Source: DASWDH01 sp035318505
Lineage (GTDB): Bacteria > Myxococcota_A > Polyangia > Polyangiales > Polyangiaceae
DNA length: 64,000 nucleotides
Assembly (NCBI GenBank): GCA_035318505.1
Contig: DATHEQ010000134.1
Location: 3,679 to 67,678, forward strand
Direction: 5' to 3'
Of this stretch, positions 24,300-32,481 are shown one piece after another (position 1 is the stretch's first letter; each line of letters opens with the position of its first letter). A model generated the notes under the pieces. The model saw only the letters and a program-made list of their open reading frames with translations. It made no database searches and was not told where the DNA came from. Both the position numbers and the translations under genes were made by a program.

Positions 24300-26149
24300 T
24301 AGGGGCCAAGGGACGGCGCGGTAGCGGCACGATGTCCATCGCGGACCGGGTGACGTCCACCTCCGAGCGTCCGCCGCGCCCCGTCATTCTGAAAGGCATT
24401 GCCGGTTCGCATGGCCTCGCCATCGGTCCAGCCATCATCCTCGGAGCGTTTTCCCATTCATTCGTACGGCGCACGGTGAAGGCGCGCGAAGTCGACACCG
24501 AGCTGGCCCGTTTCACCGAGGCGGTGGCCCGCGCCCAGGAGGGGATCCGCCTCGTCGTCGAGAAGGTGAAGAGCGGTCACGCCCGCGCCGAGACGTCCAT
24601 CCTCGAAGCCTATGTCCAGATGCTGGGCGACGAGATGGTGGCGGAGGGCGTGGAGCGTAACATCCGCATCAACCGCCAGAACGCGGAGTGGGCCGTTTCC
24701 AACACGATTCAGGAGCTCTGCGATCGCTTCGGCGACATGGAGGACCCGTATCTGCTCGAGCGGCGCCACGATGTCGCGTTCGTGGGCGAGCGCATCATTC
24801 GTGCGCTCTCTGGGTCGGACAAGGTCGCCACGCTCCCGAAGCTCATCCAACCGAGCGTGGTGCTGGCCCACGATCTTTCCCCCGCTGACACCGCGGCTCT
24901 CGTCAAAGAGCCGGTGGTCGCCATCATTACCGAGGTGGGCACCCGCACCAGCCACACCTCGATCATGGCGCGCGCTCTCGAAATCCCGGCGGTGGTCGGC
25001 GTGGCCGATGCTCTCGGGCGCATCGGGCCGGGCGACATCGTCATCGTCGACGGCTTTCGCGGTGAGGTGACGGTCGCACCGACGCCAGAAATGATTACGG
25101 AGGCCGAGGAGCGCGGGCGAAAGCACATCGCCCTCGTGCGCCACCTGCGCGAAGACCGCGACAAGCAGACGGCGACCGCCGACGGCACGACCGTCCACCT
25201 GCGCGCCAACATCGAGTTTCCCGCCGAAGCACCGCTGGCTGTCGATCACGGCGCGGAGGGGATCGGCCTTTATCGCACCGAGTTTCTCTACGTCGATCGC
25301 GCGGCGCCGCCCGACGAAGACGAGCAGTACGAAGTTTACCGCGCGGTTTTGGAAACGATGCACCCGCAGCCGGCCACGCTGCGCACCTTCGACATCGGAG
25401 GCGACAAGTTCGTCTCCACGTTCCAAGTGCCGCCGGAGATGAATCCGGCGCTCGGGTTGCGCGCAGTACGCCTCGCGCTTTCACGCCCCGACGTCTTTCT
25501 GGCGCAGCTGCGGGCCATGGTGCGCGCGTCCGCGCACGGCGAGATGCGCATCATGATTCCCATGATCGCGAGCCTCCGCGAATTCGAAGAGGTGCGGCGC
25601 CTGGTCGGGGTTGCCCTGCGGGAAGTTGCCGCGCGCGGACAAAAGCACGCCGCGGTGATTCCGCTCGGCGTCATGATCGAGGTGCCCGGCGCCGCGGTGA
25701 TGGCCGACCTCTTTGCGCGCGAGGCCGATTTCTTGAGCCTCGGCACCAACGATCTCGTGCAATACGCGCTGGCCATCGATCGTACCAGCCGTTCACTCGC
25801 GTACCTGGCGTCGCCGTTCGACCCCGCCATCCTGCGCCTCATCGTCACGTCAGTGACCGCGGCCCAGAAATACAACCGTCCGATCTCGGTGTGCGGCGCC
25901 ATGGCCTCCGATCCTCTGGCGGCGGTGTTGCTCGTGGGCCTCGGGGTACGCGAGCTATCGATGGAAGCTGCCGCGATCCCCGAGATCAAGGAGGCTCTTC
26001 ATCGCGTCTCTTTGGCCGAGGCCGAGGCCGTCGCCGCCGAGGCCATGCGGCAAGAGAGCGCCGAAGACGTCGAGCGTGCGCTGGCGGCCGCGTTCGCGCC
26101 GCGGCTTTTCGACCTCTTGGCCGACGCGGCCGGGGAAACGACGATCTAA
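24296..26149 (+). CDS. ptsI: PTS enzyme I (phosphoenolpyruvate-protein phosphotransferase)
   Basis: Takes phosphate from PEP and passes it to HPr. The phospho-accepting His220 lies in GTRTSHTSIMARALEIPAVVG, and the PEP-binding barrel shows GLYRTEFLYVDR, DIGGDKF, NPALGLRAVR, MIPMIASLREF, VPGAAVMAD, SLGTNDLVQY and the Cys in SVCGAMA. From the GTG at 24296 (overlapping the ptsH stop, with GGAG seven bases upstream) the protein has 617 residues; an ATG at 24332 would give 605 and also fits. No GAF domain is present, so it is not the EI-Ntr (PtsP) variety. No EIIB or EIIC gene is in view. Confidence 0.95.
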   Translation: MIGAKGRRGSGTMSIADRVTSTSERPPRPVILKGIAGSHGLAIGPAIILGAFSHSFVRRTVKAREVDTELARFTEAVARAQEGIRLVVEKVKSGHARAETSILEAYVQMLGDEMVAEGVERNIRINRQNAEWAVSNTIQELCDRFGDMEDPYLLERRHDVAFVGERIIRALSGSDKVATLPKLIQPSVVLAHDLSPADTAALVKEPVVAIITEVGTRTSHTSIMARALEIPAVVGVADALGRIGPGDIVIVDGFRGEVTVAPTPEMITEAEERGRKHIALVRHLREDRDKQTATADGTTVHLRANIEFPAEAPLAVDHGAEGIGLYRTEFLYVDRAAPPDEDEQYEVYRAVLETMHPQPATLRTFDIGGDKFVSTFQVPPEMNPALGLRAVRLALSRPDVFLAQLRAMVRASAHGEMRIMIPMIASLREFEEVRRLVGVALREVAARGQKHAAVIPLGVMIEVPGAAVMADLFAREADFLSLGTNDLVQYALAIDRTSRSLAYLASPFDPAILRLIVTSVTAAQKYNRPISVCGAMASDPLAAVLLVGLGVRELSMEAAAIPEIKEALHRVSLAEAEAVAAEAMRQESAEDVERALAAAFAPRLFDLLADAAGETTI

Positions 26150-26352
26150 CGCCGCGTGCCCCCGTCCTCGGGGCCGAGCCGGGGTGGTGTCGCGTCGGTG
26201 ACACCGATGAAGTTGTTGGTAGTCGGGTCGTCGGTTCCGCCGCAGGCCGACGACGCCGCGAACGCGAGCGCGGTGCCGAGCAGGAGCAAGAACGCGATGC
26301 CGGTGCGAACAGGGCAATGGCGAGCAAAAAAGGAACGATATTTCGATGTCAT
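26146..26352 (-). CDS. Small predicted lipoprotein, 68 residues
   Basis: From the ATG at 26352 the product has a basic start (MTSKYRSFFARH), a hydrophobic core (GIAFLLLLGTALAFA) and the lipobox SSAC followed by GGTDDPTTNN. The mature part is only about 30 residues, polar and Pro-rich, with no domain. Its stop overlaps the convergent ptsI stop by four bases. It follows a kinase gene by 11 bases on the same strand and may be cotranscribed with it. Small lipoproteins of this CGG-TDD type are common in myxobacteria. Confidence 0.6.
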   Translation of the reverse strand: MTSKYRSFFARHCPVRTGIAFLLLLGTALAFAASSACGGTDDPTTNNFIGVTDATPPRLGPEDGGTRR

Positions 26353-26363
26353 GGCGCGGGTTC

Positions 26364-28082
26364 TTACTTTCGTCGCTCGAACCTTAGCGAAAGAAGCGCC
26401 ACGAGCCCGCCAAAAATGCTGGTCCCAAAGAGAACGAGGCTCCACGCCGCCCAGGCGACCTCCTGCGGCTGCGCGCGAAAAACGACCTCGATGAGGCGGA
26501 CGGTGAGAGAGCCGATGCCCGACGCGCAGATGCTCACCATCGTGACGCGCCGCATTCCCTCCGCGAGCTGCAAGGCGCGGACGCTGTTGTTCCAGCCGCG
26601 CGCCAACATGCGAACCCAGAGGATGAGCGGCGTCAGGGTCGCCGCCAAGGAACCGATCGTGATGAGCACGGCTTCCGGTTTGGTGACGTTTCCGCTACCG
26701 CGCGAAAGGCGAACGATGCCGCCCAGTGCGTCGACGACGCCCGCCAGGACCCAGAAATAAGCCACCACGGTGAGCAGCGCAATCATCGGCCGCGCCATGC
26801 GCGCGTCGCGCGTCGCGCGGTGGAGGTTCGTCTGTGAACCAACTTGCGCCGCCGTGGCACCGACGAGCACCGTCTTGGCGCTCCCTTCGACTTTGTCGGT
26901 GTCGTTGCCGGCGCTGGCGAGCATGCGCACCGATCCGGAGGAAACGCGTCCATCGCCGCCCTCCGTATCGAAGGGCAAGAGATCGGCGTCGAGGTCCGCC
27001 ATCGTCGCGTGGCGATCCTGGGGGTGCTTGGCCATCGCGCGCTGGATGACGAGCTCGAGTGCTTGGGGAATCGAAGGCTCGAGGGTGCGCAGCCTTGCCG
27101 GTTCTTCCGTGAGAACGCGCGTCAAGGTTGCCGACGGATCGTCGGAGTCGAAAGGCTTCTTGCCGGTGAGGGCGCGGTAGAGGATGCCGCCCACTGCATA
27201 CACGTCGGCGCGAAGATCGACCTTGTCACCGCGGGCCTGCTCGGGCGCCATGTAACTCGGCGTTCCCATGATCATTCCGGTGCGGGTGAGCGCCGCGCCG
27301 CCCGCGTCGCCGACTTTGGAGATGCCGAAATCGATCACCTTGACGGTCGGATGACTGAGCGGACCCGTGAGAAACACGTTTTCCGGCTTCATGTCGCGGT
27401 GCACGACGCCGCCCGCATGCGCGGCGCCGAGCGCCTGGCATATCTGGCGCGCGATGTTGACCGCCAAGCCCGAAGGGATCTTTCCGGCCCGGTCCAGAAA
27501 TTCGCCGAATTCTTCCCCCTCGAGAAACTCGCCGACCATGTAAGGCAGGCCGTCCTCGGTGTGGTGCACGTCGTAGACATCGACGACGTTGGGGTGCGCG
27601 ATTGCGCTCGCGGCTTCGGCTTCCCGCTGAAACCGGGCCACGACGTCGGGCTGGCGCGCGTACTCGGGGTGAAGCATTTTGATCGCGAACCGCTTGTTGC
27701 TGAGCCGGGTGTGACGCGCCTCGTAGACGCGCCCCATGCCGCCCTCGCCCACCATGCGCACCACCTGGTAGGCGTCCCCCAGCGTCGTGCCGAGGAGGGG
27801 GTCGGTACCGTCATCGGAGGCGTCGACGAGCGGCGCGGCGTCCCGCGGGCAGACCTTGAAATCGGCCGGGTAGCGGGCTTGGCAGGTCGGGCACGCCTTG
27901 GGCATCACCCCCGAACCGCTCCCGCGACTCGCTAGAAGCGCGCTGCTGCTCGGCGCCCCCCCTAGCTGCCCCCCCACCCCCAGCGGCCCCTGCACGCCTT
28001 GCGCCGGGCCGGGACCGCGGGCGGGCGGCGTGGCGGGGCCGGGCGGGTCTTTGGCCATCGCGCCTCTCGGACCGTTGGGCAT
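26364..28082 (-). CDS. Membrane Ser/Thr protein kinase with a zinc-ribbon N-terminus
   Basis: A 572-residue kinase. A Pro/Gly-rich start is followed by KACPTCQARYPADFKVCPRD (about 62-81), a zinc-ribbon-like Cys pattern common in front of myxobacterial kinases. The kinase domain (about 105-370) has GEGGMGRVYEA, AIKML, VHRDMKPEN, VIDFGISKV and GTPSYMAPEQ, all catalytic residues intact. After a linker come four hydrophobic segments in the C-terminal 150 residues, so the kinase faces the cytoplasm with a C-terminal membrane anchor. Another Met at residue 9 is a possible start. It diverges from groEL. Substrates are unknown. Confidence 0.9.
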   Translation of the reverse strand: MPNGPRGAMAKDPPGPATPPARGPGPAQGVQGPLGVGGQLGGAPSSSALLASRGSGSGVMPKACPTCQARYPADFKVCPRDAAPLVDASDDGTDPLLGTTLGDAYQVVRMVGEGGMGRVYEARHTRLSNKRFAIKMLHPEYARQPDVVARFQREAEAASAIAHPNVVDVYDVHHTEDGLPYMVGEFLEGEEFGEFLDRAGKIPSGLAVNIARQICQALGAAHAGGVVHRDMKPENVFLTGPLSHPTVKVIDFGISKVGDAGGAALTRTGMIMGTPSYMAPEQARGDKVDLRADVYAVGGILYRALTGKKPFDSDDPSATLTRVLTEEPARLRTLEPSIPQALELVIQRAMAKHPQDRHATMADLDADLLPFDTEGGDGRVSSGSVRMLASAGNDTDKVEGSAKTVLVGATAAQVGSQTNLHRATRDARMARPMIALLTVVAYFWVLAGVVDALGGIVRLSRGSGNVTKPEAVLITIGSLAATLTPLILWVRMLARGWNNSVRALQLAEGMRRVTMVSICASGIGSLTVRLIEVVFRAQPQEVAWAAWSLVLFGTSIFGGLVALLSLRFERRK

Positions 28083-28170
28083 GCGGAAACCATCCTAGCA
28101 CCACCGCCCGGCGGCCCGACACAAGTCGCGCCGCCAGGCCTCGCGCATGGGTCGCCTACTCGACTGCCCC

Positions 28171-28198
28171 TTGACCCACGTCAGCCCTGGCTTATCTT
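28171..28198 (+). promoter_or_regulatory. Candidate sigma-70-type promoter for groEL
   Basis: TTGACC (28171-28176) and TATCTT (28193-28198) are separated by 16 bases, about 60 bases before the groEL ATG. No CIRCE element (TTAGCACTC-N9-GAGTGCTAA) is present, so HrcA control of this copy is not indicated. Confidence 0.5.
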
Positions 28199-28258
28199 GC
28201 GACCCCGCAATCTTCCGGTGGGGAGGTCGCAGATTCGTTCCCGAAGAGGAGATCGTCA

Positions 28259-29956
28259 ATGTCCGTCAAAGATATCGTTTACCGCCAGAATGCCCGTTCC
28301 CGCATCTTGGCCGGCGTCAACATGCTTGCCGACGCGGTGAAGGTCACCCTCGGGCCGCGCGGCCGCAACGTGCTGATCGACCGCTCCTTCGGCGCGCCTA
28401 TCGTCACGAAGGACGGCGTCACCGTCGCCAAAGAGATCGAGATCGCCCACAAGCTCGAGAACATGGGCGCGCAGATGGTGTGCGAGGTTGCTTCGCGGAC
28501 CAGTGACAAAGCCGGCGACGGCACCACTACCGCGACCGTTCTCGCGCAGGCCATCTACTCCCACGGGCTCAAGCTGGTCGAGGCCGGGCACAACCCGATG
28601 GATCTGAAGCGGGGCATCGACCTCGCCGTCGAAAAGCTCGTCGCCGAGCTCAAAAAATTCTCCAAGCCGACACGCGACAAGAAGGAAATCGCCCAAGTGG
28701 GCACCGTCAGCGCCAACGGCGACGCGACGATCGGAGACATCCTCGCTCAGGCGATGGAAAAAGTCGGCAAAGAGGGGGTCATCACCATCGAAGAAAACCA
28801 GGCCATCGACACGGTCCTCGACATCGTCGAGGGGATGCAGTTCGACCGGGGATTCATCTCGCCTTACTTCGTCACCGATCCCGAGAAGGTCGAGTGCGTG
28901 CTCGAGAAGCCTTACATCCTCGTGCACGAAAAGAAGATCGCTTCGATGAGCGACCTTCTGCCGCTGCTCGAGCAGATCGTCAAAGACGCGCGTCCACTGC
29001 TCATCATCGCCGAAGAAGTCGAAGGCGAAGCGCTCGCCACCCTGGTGGTGAACAAGCTTCGAGGCACGCTCAAGGTCTGTGCGGTCAAGGCGCCCGGTTT
29101 CGGCGATCGCCGCAAGGAGATGCTCAAGGACATCGCCACGCTGACCGGCGCGCGCCCGTTCATGGAGGACGTCGGTGTCAAAGTCGAGTCGGCTACGACG
29201 CAAGACCTCGGCACGGCACGGACCGTCCGGATCGACAAAGAGAACACGATCATCGTCGATGGGGCAGGGGACAAGAAAGCCATCAAGGGCCGCATCGACG
29301 CCATTCGCAAAGAGCTCGAGAACACGCCGAGCACCTACGACAAGGAAAAGCTGCAGGAGCGGCTGGCCAAGCTCGCGGGCGGCGTCGCCGTCGTCAAGGT
29401 CGGCGCGCACAGCGAATCGGAGATGAAGGAGAAGAAGGCGCGGGTCGAGGATGCCCTCCACGCGACGCGTGCGGCCGTGGAAGAAGGTGTGGTTGCGGGT
29501 GGCGGCGTGGCCCTCATCCGCGCACGTGCCGCGCTCGATGGTTTCAAGCTCGGTGACGACCGCGATGCGGGTGTCGACCTCATCCGCCGCGCCATCGAAG
29601 AGCCGCTCCGACAGATTGCGAAGAACGCGGGTCGCGAAAGCCCGGTCGTCATCGCCACGGTCAAAGAAGGCAAGGGTGCTTTCGGCTACAACGCGGCCAC
29701 CGATACGTTCGAGGATCTGCTCGCAGCCGGCGTCATCGACCCCACCAAAGTCGTACGTCTTGCGCTTGAAAACGCGGCTAGCGTCGCGGGACTCATGCTG
29801 ACGACCGAGGCCATGATTGCCGAGAAGCCGCAGAAAGAGGCTCCTGCCATGGGCGGCGGCGGCATGCCGGGCGGCATGGGCGGTATGGGCGGTATGGGCA
29901 TGGGCGGTATGGGTGGCATGGGCGGCATGGGCGGCGGCGACTTCGATATGGATTGA
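28259..29956 (+). CDS. groEL: Chaperonin GroEL (Hsp60)
   Basis: The 565-residue ATP-dependent folding chaperone. Seen: NMLADAVKVTLGPRGRNVLID near the start, the ATP motif GDGTTTATVLAQ, the late AAVEEGVVAGGGVAL and the Gly/Met-rich flexible tail (GGMGGMGMGGMGG) ending FDMD. A ribosome site GAGGAG lies about nine bases before the ATG. There is no groES upstream, so this is a single-gene copy; myxobacteria usually have two groEL genes, and the second would be elsewhere. A strong hairpin terminator follows. Length is a little above the common 545, due to the tail. Confidence 0.97.
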   Translation: MSVKDIVYRQNARSRILAGVNMLADAVKVTLGPRGRNVLIDRSFGAPIVTKDGVTVAKEIEIAHKLENMGAQMVCEVASRTSDKAGDGTTTATVLAQAIYSHGLKLVEAGHNPMDLKRGIDLAVEKLVAELKKFSKPTRDKKEIAQVGTVSANGDATIGDILAQAMEKVGKEGVITIEENQAIDTVLDIVEGMQFDRGFISPYFVTDPEKVECVLEKPYILVHEKKIASMSDLLPLLEQIVKDARPLLIIAEEVEGEALATLVVNKLRGTLKVCAVKAPGFGDRRKEMLKDIATLTGARPFMEDVGVKVESATTQDLGTARTVRIDKENTIIVDGAGDKKAIKGRIDAIRKELENTPSTYDKEKLQERLAKLAGGVAVVKVGAHSESEMKEKKARVEDALHATRAAVEEGVVAGGGVALIRARAALDGFKLGDDRDAGVDLIRRAIEEPLRQIAKNAGRESPVVIATVKEGKGAFGYNAATDTFEDLLAAGVIDPTKVVRLALENAASVAGLMLTTEAMIAEKPQKEAPAMGGGGMPGGMGGMGGMGMGGMGGMGGMGGGDFDMD

Positions 29957-29960
29957 ACGT

Positions 29961-30031
29961 CGCTCACGTGGCTCGGCGCGGACAGCCGCTCTTACAGCGG
30001 TTCCGCGCCGAGCCATGTGGAGCGTGATTTT
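29961..30031 (+). terminator. Strong rho-independent terminator of groEL
   Basis: A 14-bp perfect stem pairs 29969-29982 with 30002-30015 (TGGCTCGGCGCGGA and its complement). It has an inner 5-bp stem (CCGCT/AGCGG) and is extended outward by about seven more pairs with one bulge. Four T residues follow at 30028-30031. It lies a few bases after the groEL stop. Confidence 0.85.
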
Positions 30032-30128
30032 GACGCTAGGAGGAAGGTCCCTGTAGACTCGAACTTCCCCCATCATGGCTCTACGACTGCCCGAGGGTAG
30101 CGGCCGCCCCCGAAAGGCGAGGTGACGC

Positions 30129-30896
30129 GTGGATCTACGCGTCATCGGCTGTCACGGCGGAGAGACTCCCAAGCATCGGACGAGCGCCTTTCTCATCGAC
30201 GACGATCTCACGCTCGACGCTGGCTCGCTGACGAGCGGCCTTTCGCTCAAGGCGCAGTGCAAGCTCAAGGCTTGCCTCATTAGCCACGCGCACCTCGATC
30301 ACATCCGCGATCTTGCCACCATCGCCGACAACCGCGTGCAGAACGACTGCCCGCCGCTCCTCGTCGCCGGGACCAAGGGGACGATCGCCGTCCTTAAGAA
30401 ACACTTTTTCAATAACTTGCTGTGGCCGGACTTTGCAGCCATCCCCAGCGCTAAGCATCCAACGATCAAGTACGTCGAGCTGCGCCCGGAAAAACCGGTC
30501 GTCATCGCCGGGCGCACGGTGCGGGCGGTGCTCGTCGATCACACCATCGAGAGCGCCGCGCTCATTGTCGAGAGCGACGGGGGCGCCCTTGCGTACAGCG
30601 GCGACACCGGCCCCACGACCCGCCTCTGGGAGCTGCTCAACGAGGTGCGCGATCTACGCGCTCTGCTCATGGAGGTGAGCTTCCCCAACCGGCATCAAAA
30701 GCTCGCCACCATTTCCGGACACCACACACCGCGCACCCTCGGTATCGAGATGAAGAAATACCACGCGCCGAAGAGCCTGCCGACCTTGCTCTATCACATC
30801 AAGCCGAGCTTTCAGGCCGAGGTCGAGAAAGAGTGCGCGGCACTCAAGGGCGTGAACTTGAGCGTGTGCAGCATTGGCGATCACTTCGTTCTTTGA
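30129..30896 (+). CDS. Class II 3',5'-cyclic-nucleotide phosphodiesterase (metallo-beta-lactamase fold)
   Basis: A 255-residue metallo-beta-lactamase-fold protein. The metal motif is SHAHLDHIRDL (His53, His55, Asp57, His58), and the HLDHI spacing is the class II (PDE1-type) cyclic-nucleotide phosphodiesterase signature. Further ligands fall in VDHTIES, AYSGDTGPT (Asp), LLMEVSFPN and the closing LLYHIKPSFQAEVEKE. It would hydrolyse cAMP or a related cyclic nucleotide in the cytoplasm. The GTG at 30129 gives the family-like start DLRVIGCHGGE. It stands alone after the groEL terminator, so it needs its own promoter. Confidence 0.8.
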   Translation: MDLRVIGCHGGETPKHRTSAFLIDDDLTLDAGSLTSGLSLKAQCKLKACLISHAHLDHIRDLATIADNRVQNDCPPLLVAGTKGTIAVLKKHFFNNLLWPDFAAIPSAKHPTIKYVELRPEKPVVIAGRTVRAVLVDHTIESAALIVESDGGALAYSGDTGPTTRLWELLNEVRDLRALLMEVSFPNRHQKLATISGHHTPRTLGIEMKKYHAPKSLPTLLYHIKPSFQAEVEKECAALKGVNLSVCSIGDHFVL

Positions 30897-30922
30897 TCGG
30901 TCATGAACGCCACGCGATCCGC

Positions 30923-31036
30923 GGTGCGTCTCTCGCGCTCACGGGCCGCTCGGGGCTCGGGCTGTCCATCAACCGCAAAGCCGTCCAGCTGCACGGCGGA
31001 GAGATCTGTGTGCGCAACCTGTCGACCCCCCCCTAA
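30923..31036 (+). pseudogene. Remnant of a histidine kinase C-terminus
   Basis: An open stretch of 37 codons reads GRSGLGLSINRKAVQLHGG followed by EICVRNL before a TAA. This is the G2 box and last strand of a histidine-kinase ATPase domain, in the form common in myxobacterial kinases. Nothing upstream in the same frame resembles the rest of a kinase, and the final CxFxxxLP-type strand is missing after a run of C residues. It is a decayed fragment, perhaps left from an earlier copy of a kinase like the one at 35138. Confidence 0.65.
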
Positions 31037-31077
31037 GGCGCAGGGGGCAACGCCTGGCGTAGGAATGGGCGCGCGGC

Positions 31078-32169
31078 TCAACTGGAAACCGCTGCAACGG
31101 CTGACGAACTCGTGGCTCCCACGCCCGAGAAGCCTGCAGCCTTCGCTCGAAGAGCTTTTCGTCGCCAGAACCCAAAGCAAGAATCGAGTGCGGTAGCAGC
31201 AGTCGCTCGCGCCCGTTCGGGCGCGCTTATCAACCACTTCATCCCACTAGGCCGTGTCCATCTCGCCATCGGAAGCGCGTCCGTCCGCCGGAGGCGCGCT
31301 CTCGGGATGGCTGCGTCATCGAGAAAGTCCCGCACAGTTCGGGCGAAGGCGCTGGGCTGCTCAGTGTGAAGGAAGTGTCCGCAGCCACTGAATTGCCGGA
31401 GCTCGACTCCTTCGACGAACGCCGCGAATGCCCGACCATGGGCAGCGGGGATGATCGTGTCACGATCTCCCCAAAAGACGGCGATCGGGGGGAGTTCGGC
31501 AAGTTCGTGAGCGCTTTGGAAGAATGTGCGACGCTGGCCACGCCAATCAATCACGTCTCTCACCGTTCGCGCGAACGCGCGCGCTGATCCCGGCGTGCCG
31601 TTCATTGCACTCAGCTCCATCACATCCTGCTTCGACAATCCGGCGCCATCGCCACCCAGCGCAACTCGCGTTCCAAACGCCATAAAGCGCTGGCCGAACC
31701 GTTCGACCACGCGAGGAATCGCGGCTAGCCGGAGAACCGGCGTGACTTGGCGACCGAGCCCCCCTGAGGCGACCAGAACCAGCCGCCGAATTTTGCTGGG
31801 ACATTCGAGGAGCATCACCTGAGCAACACCTCCGCCGAAGGAATGACCCACGAGGTCGACGCTATCGAGCCCTATAGCCTCGAGCCATTTTGCCATCACG
31901 CGCGCGTGCCACCGGAGCTCGTAGCTCGCGTCCGGGCGTTCCGAGAGGCCGTACCCCGGCAAATCCGGCATTAGCACGCGCCGATCGACCGAGAGCGCGA
32001 GGGCGGCGCGCTTCCAAGTCAGATGCGAGTCGTTCAAGCCATGAAGGAGGACGACCGGAATCCGTAGACTCGTTTCGCCCAACTCGGTCCAATGCAAACG
32101 GACCCCATCGACGGACATGAAAGAGTCTCGCGTCTCGGGCTTCGTGCGTGTGGGCCCTCCGTTGATCAT
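31078..32169 (-). CDS. Alpha/beta-hydrolase
   Basis: A 363-residue alpha/beta-hydrolase fold enzyme. The oxyanion segment is VVLLHGLNDSHLTW, the nucleophile elbow GHSFGG (Ser110), the acid Asp237 in FWGDRDTIIP and the catalytic His265 in SGCGHFLHTEQP, so the triad is complete. The best-known relatives with this layout are esterases and C-C hydrolases; the substrate cannot be told. The last 75 residues after the fold are basic and Ala-rich with no recognisable domain. Met18 at 32118 (MSVDGVRLHW) is a shorter start that better fits the fold boundary. It diverges from the KaiC operon. Confidence 0.8.
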   Translation of the reverse strand: MINGGPTRTKPETRDSFMSVDGVRLHWTELGETSLRIPVVLLHGLNDSHLTWKRAALALSVDRRVLMPDLPGYGLSERPDASYELRWHARVMAKWLEAIGLDSVDLVGHSFGGGVAQVMLLECPSKIRRLVLVASGGLGRQVTPVLRLAAIPRVVERFGQRFMAFGTRVALGGDGAGLSKQDVMELSAMNGTPGSARAFARTVRDVIDWRGQRRTFFQSAHELAELPPIAVFWGDRDTIIPAAHGRAFAAFVEGVELRQFSGCGHFLHTEQPSAFARTVRDFLDDAAIPRARLRRTDALPMARWTRPSGMKWLISAPERARATAATALDSCFGFWRRKALRAKAAGFSGVGATSSSAVAAVSS

Positions 32170-32388
32170 GGGCTAGGCTCGTCAAACGCAAGAGCTGAGC
32201 CATCGTACGGGTAATACACTCACCCGTTCGTCCGACCGAAGGCCCGTGCCACGGTGGCGCGATGTCTCTTGGCATCGACGTCTCCACCGTCCGACCGCGT
32301 ACCCGCCGACCACCGCGCCACTTAATCCTCCCGGAGGTTTTTGCCCGACGTCGTATTCTCGGCCGTCGGCGCACAACCGGGGGGCGTA

Positions 32389-32417
32389 TTGCCGCGCGGA
32401 GCGCAGGGGTGTAAAAT
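32389..32417 (+). promoter_or_regulatory. Sigma-70-type promoter for the KaiC-type operon
   Basis: TTGCCG (32389-32394) and TAAAAT (32412-32417) are exactly 17 bases apart, a very good match for the housekeeping consensus in such GC-rich DNA. Transcription would start near 32424, leaving a leader of about 58 bases before the GTG at 32482. Confidence 0.6.
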
Positions 32418-32432
32418 CGCGAAAAGGAGGAC

Positions 32433-32462
32433 ATGCCGTTAACGCTAGACCGCAGGGGTTGA
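32433..32462 (+). CDS. Possible 9-residue leader peptide
   Basis: GGAGG at 32426-32430 is followed by an ATG at 32433 and a nine-codon frame (MPLTLDRRG) ending in TGA. The ribosome site is textbook but only two bases from the ATG and almost at the predicted mRNA 5' end. The main gene's GTG, 20 bases after this stop, has no ribosome site of its own, so re-initiation from this mini-ORF is one explanation. Alternatively the sequence has a frameshift here. Confidence 0.3.
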   Translation: MPLTLDRRG

Positions 32463-32481
32463 GCTACGTCCTTTTCCTACC

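Larger units (their letters stand above)
32170..32481. other. 312-base divergent intergenic region
   Basis: Lies between the hydrolase (minus) and the KaiC-type operon (plus). It holds the promoter at 32389-32417 and a very short ORF at 32433-32462. The left 200 bases show no gene and no clear repeat. Confidence 0.5.
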
